Shown here piece after piece: positions 5,211-5,334 of a stretch of 5,334 bases of DNA. The notes under the pieces were generated by a model. It saw nothing but the letters and a program-made list of their open reading frames with translations, was not told the origin of the DNA and did not search any database. The stretch is from Acidimicrobiaceae bacterium. Its GTDB lineage: Bacteria > Actinomycetota > Acidimicrobiia > Acidimicrobiales > Palsa-688. The position numbers were made by a program, and so were the translations under genes. The stretch is from the NCBI GenBank assembly GCA_003156795.1, contig PMHU01000317.1, positions 1 through 5,334 on the forward strand, written 5' to 3'. Positions within the stretch are counted from its first letter, which is position 1, and the number at the start of each line of letters is the position of its first letter.

Positions 5211-5224
5211 CTACCGGTTGGTAG
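5211..5224. other. Small tetraloop hairpin downstream of rnpB
   Basis: CTACC and GGTAG form a perfect 5-bp stem around GGTT, about 30 bp past the rnpB 3' end. It may be part of rnpB 3' processing or termination, but it lacks a T-tract. Nothing else is recognisable between 5064 and 5252. Confidence 0.25.
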
Positions 5225-5252
5225 AACTCCTGCTCCGGGTTTGTTTGACGGT

Positions 5253-5334
5253 GAGTCGGTCATATAGGCGGGATTCTGTGCACCGGTCCGTTGCCAGGCC
5301 GGATTGGTGGCCATCCATCTAAGCGGTCTACCTG
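5253..5334 (-). ncRNA. rnpB: RNase P RNA, 3' end (partial, runs off the right edge)
   Basis: On the minus strand the sequence reads GGTAGACCGCTT (5332-5321), AGATGGATGGCC (5320-5309), a GC-rich hairpin whose outer stem is CACC/GGTG, then ACAGAATCCCGCCTA (5279-5265) and GACCGACTC (5261-5253). These blocks correspond in order to the universally conserved 3' part of bacterial type A RNase P RNA: the GGTAGGCTGCTTGAG and AGATGAATGACTG blocks and the ACAGAACCCGGCTTA block with the P1 3' strand in E. coli. The long stem between the first two blocks in E. coli is missing, a tolerated variation. The RNA is the catalytic subunit that matures tRNA 5' ends and is essential, so the gene is presumably intact beyond the window. 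The 3' terminus is set from the end of the expected P1 strand and is accurate to a few bases. Confidence 0.92.
5265..5279 (-). repeat. 15-bp direct repeat inside the rnpB 3' end (candidate att site)
   Basis: TAGGCGGGATTCTGT is identical to 630-644 and in the same orientation, 4635 bp apart. Outside the block the sequences diverge at once, except for GTCGG (5255-5259), which is found at the equivalent place (621-625) with spacing longer by one base. Insertion here would leave rnpB functional if the element carried its own replacement 3' end. Confidence 0.55.

Noticed and set aside
5003..5314. 103-codon minus-strand reading frame over the rnpB 3' region
   Set aside because: It overlaps the RNase P RNA and the GC-rich hairpin, has no Shine-Dalgarno, and its product shows no family features.
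1..5334. CRISPR array, insertion sequence or transposase/integrase gene
   Set aside because: There are no regularly spaced repeats, no terminal inverted repeats flanking a coding region, and no recombinase motifs in any frame read.

Overview
The window is GC-rich DNA from what looks like an actinobacterium. The reasons are the coding bias, an RNase P RNA 3' domain with actinobacterial character at the right edge, a zeta-toxin/ParD-like pair of a kind I know from mycobacteria, and an SCO6745-family gene, a family named after a Streptomyces protein. I cannot place it to genus.

Layout, left to right. (1) 43-510, minus: a small secreted protein of unknown function, with a clear signal peptide and four cysteines. 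(2) 511-1195: about 680 bp with no gene I can support. It holds a 25-nt sequence resembling the 3' end of rnpB (620-644, minus sense), a second copy of the last 12 nt of that piece (717-728), and several hairpins. (3) 1196-2659, plus: a full-length MmgE/PrpD-family protein with a good ribosome binding site and a TTG start. (4) 2757-2993, plus: gene debris, namely the first ~28 codons of an isochorismatase-type hydrolase followed by a CbiX/sirohydrochlorin-chelatase-like scrap in the same frame. (5) 2983-3849, plus: an intact SCO6745-family protein. (6) 4934-3952, minus: a type II toxin-antitoxin operon of a ParD-like antitoxin and a zeta-type kinase toxin, overlapping by TTGA, with a 35-bp inverted repeat directly upstream of the antitoxin. 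(7) 5253-5334, minus: the 3' part of rnpB, running off the right edge.

The most interesting feature is architectural. The 3' end of the genuine rnpB (5255-5279) and the isolated rnpB-like scrap (620-644) share a perfect 15-bp direct repeat, TAGGCGGGATTCTGT, in the same orientation, each flanked by GTCGG at the same place to within one base. An intact RNA gene at one end and a short copy of its 3' end about 4.6 kb away is what integration into the 3' end of an RNA gene leaves behind. The bracketed interval has accessory character: a toxin-antitoxin pair next to the rnpB side, truncated metabolic genes and isolated enzymes. No integrase is visible, so the segment would be a relic, a non-autonomous element, or part of a larger one. 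The 12-bp repeat at 717-728 hints at more than one event at this site. This is an inference that comparison with an empty site could decide.

The genes do not form one obvious pathway. The MmgE/PrpD protein has no propionate-cycle partners here and its substrate cannot be assigned. The toxin-antitoxin pair is a self-contained, probably autoregulated module.
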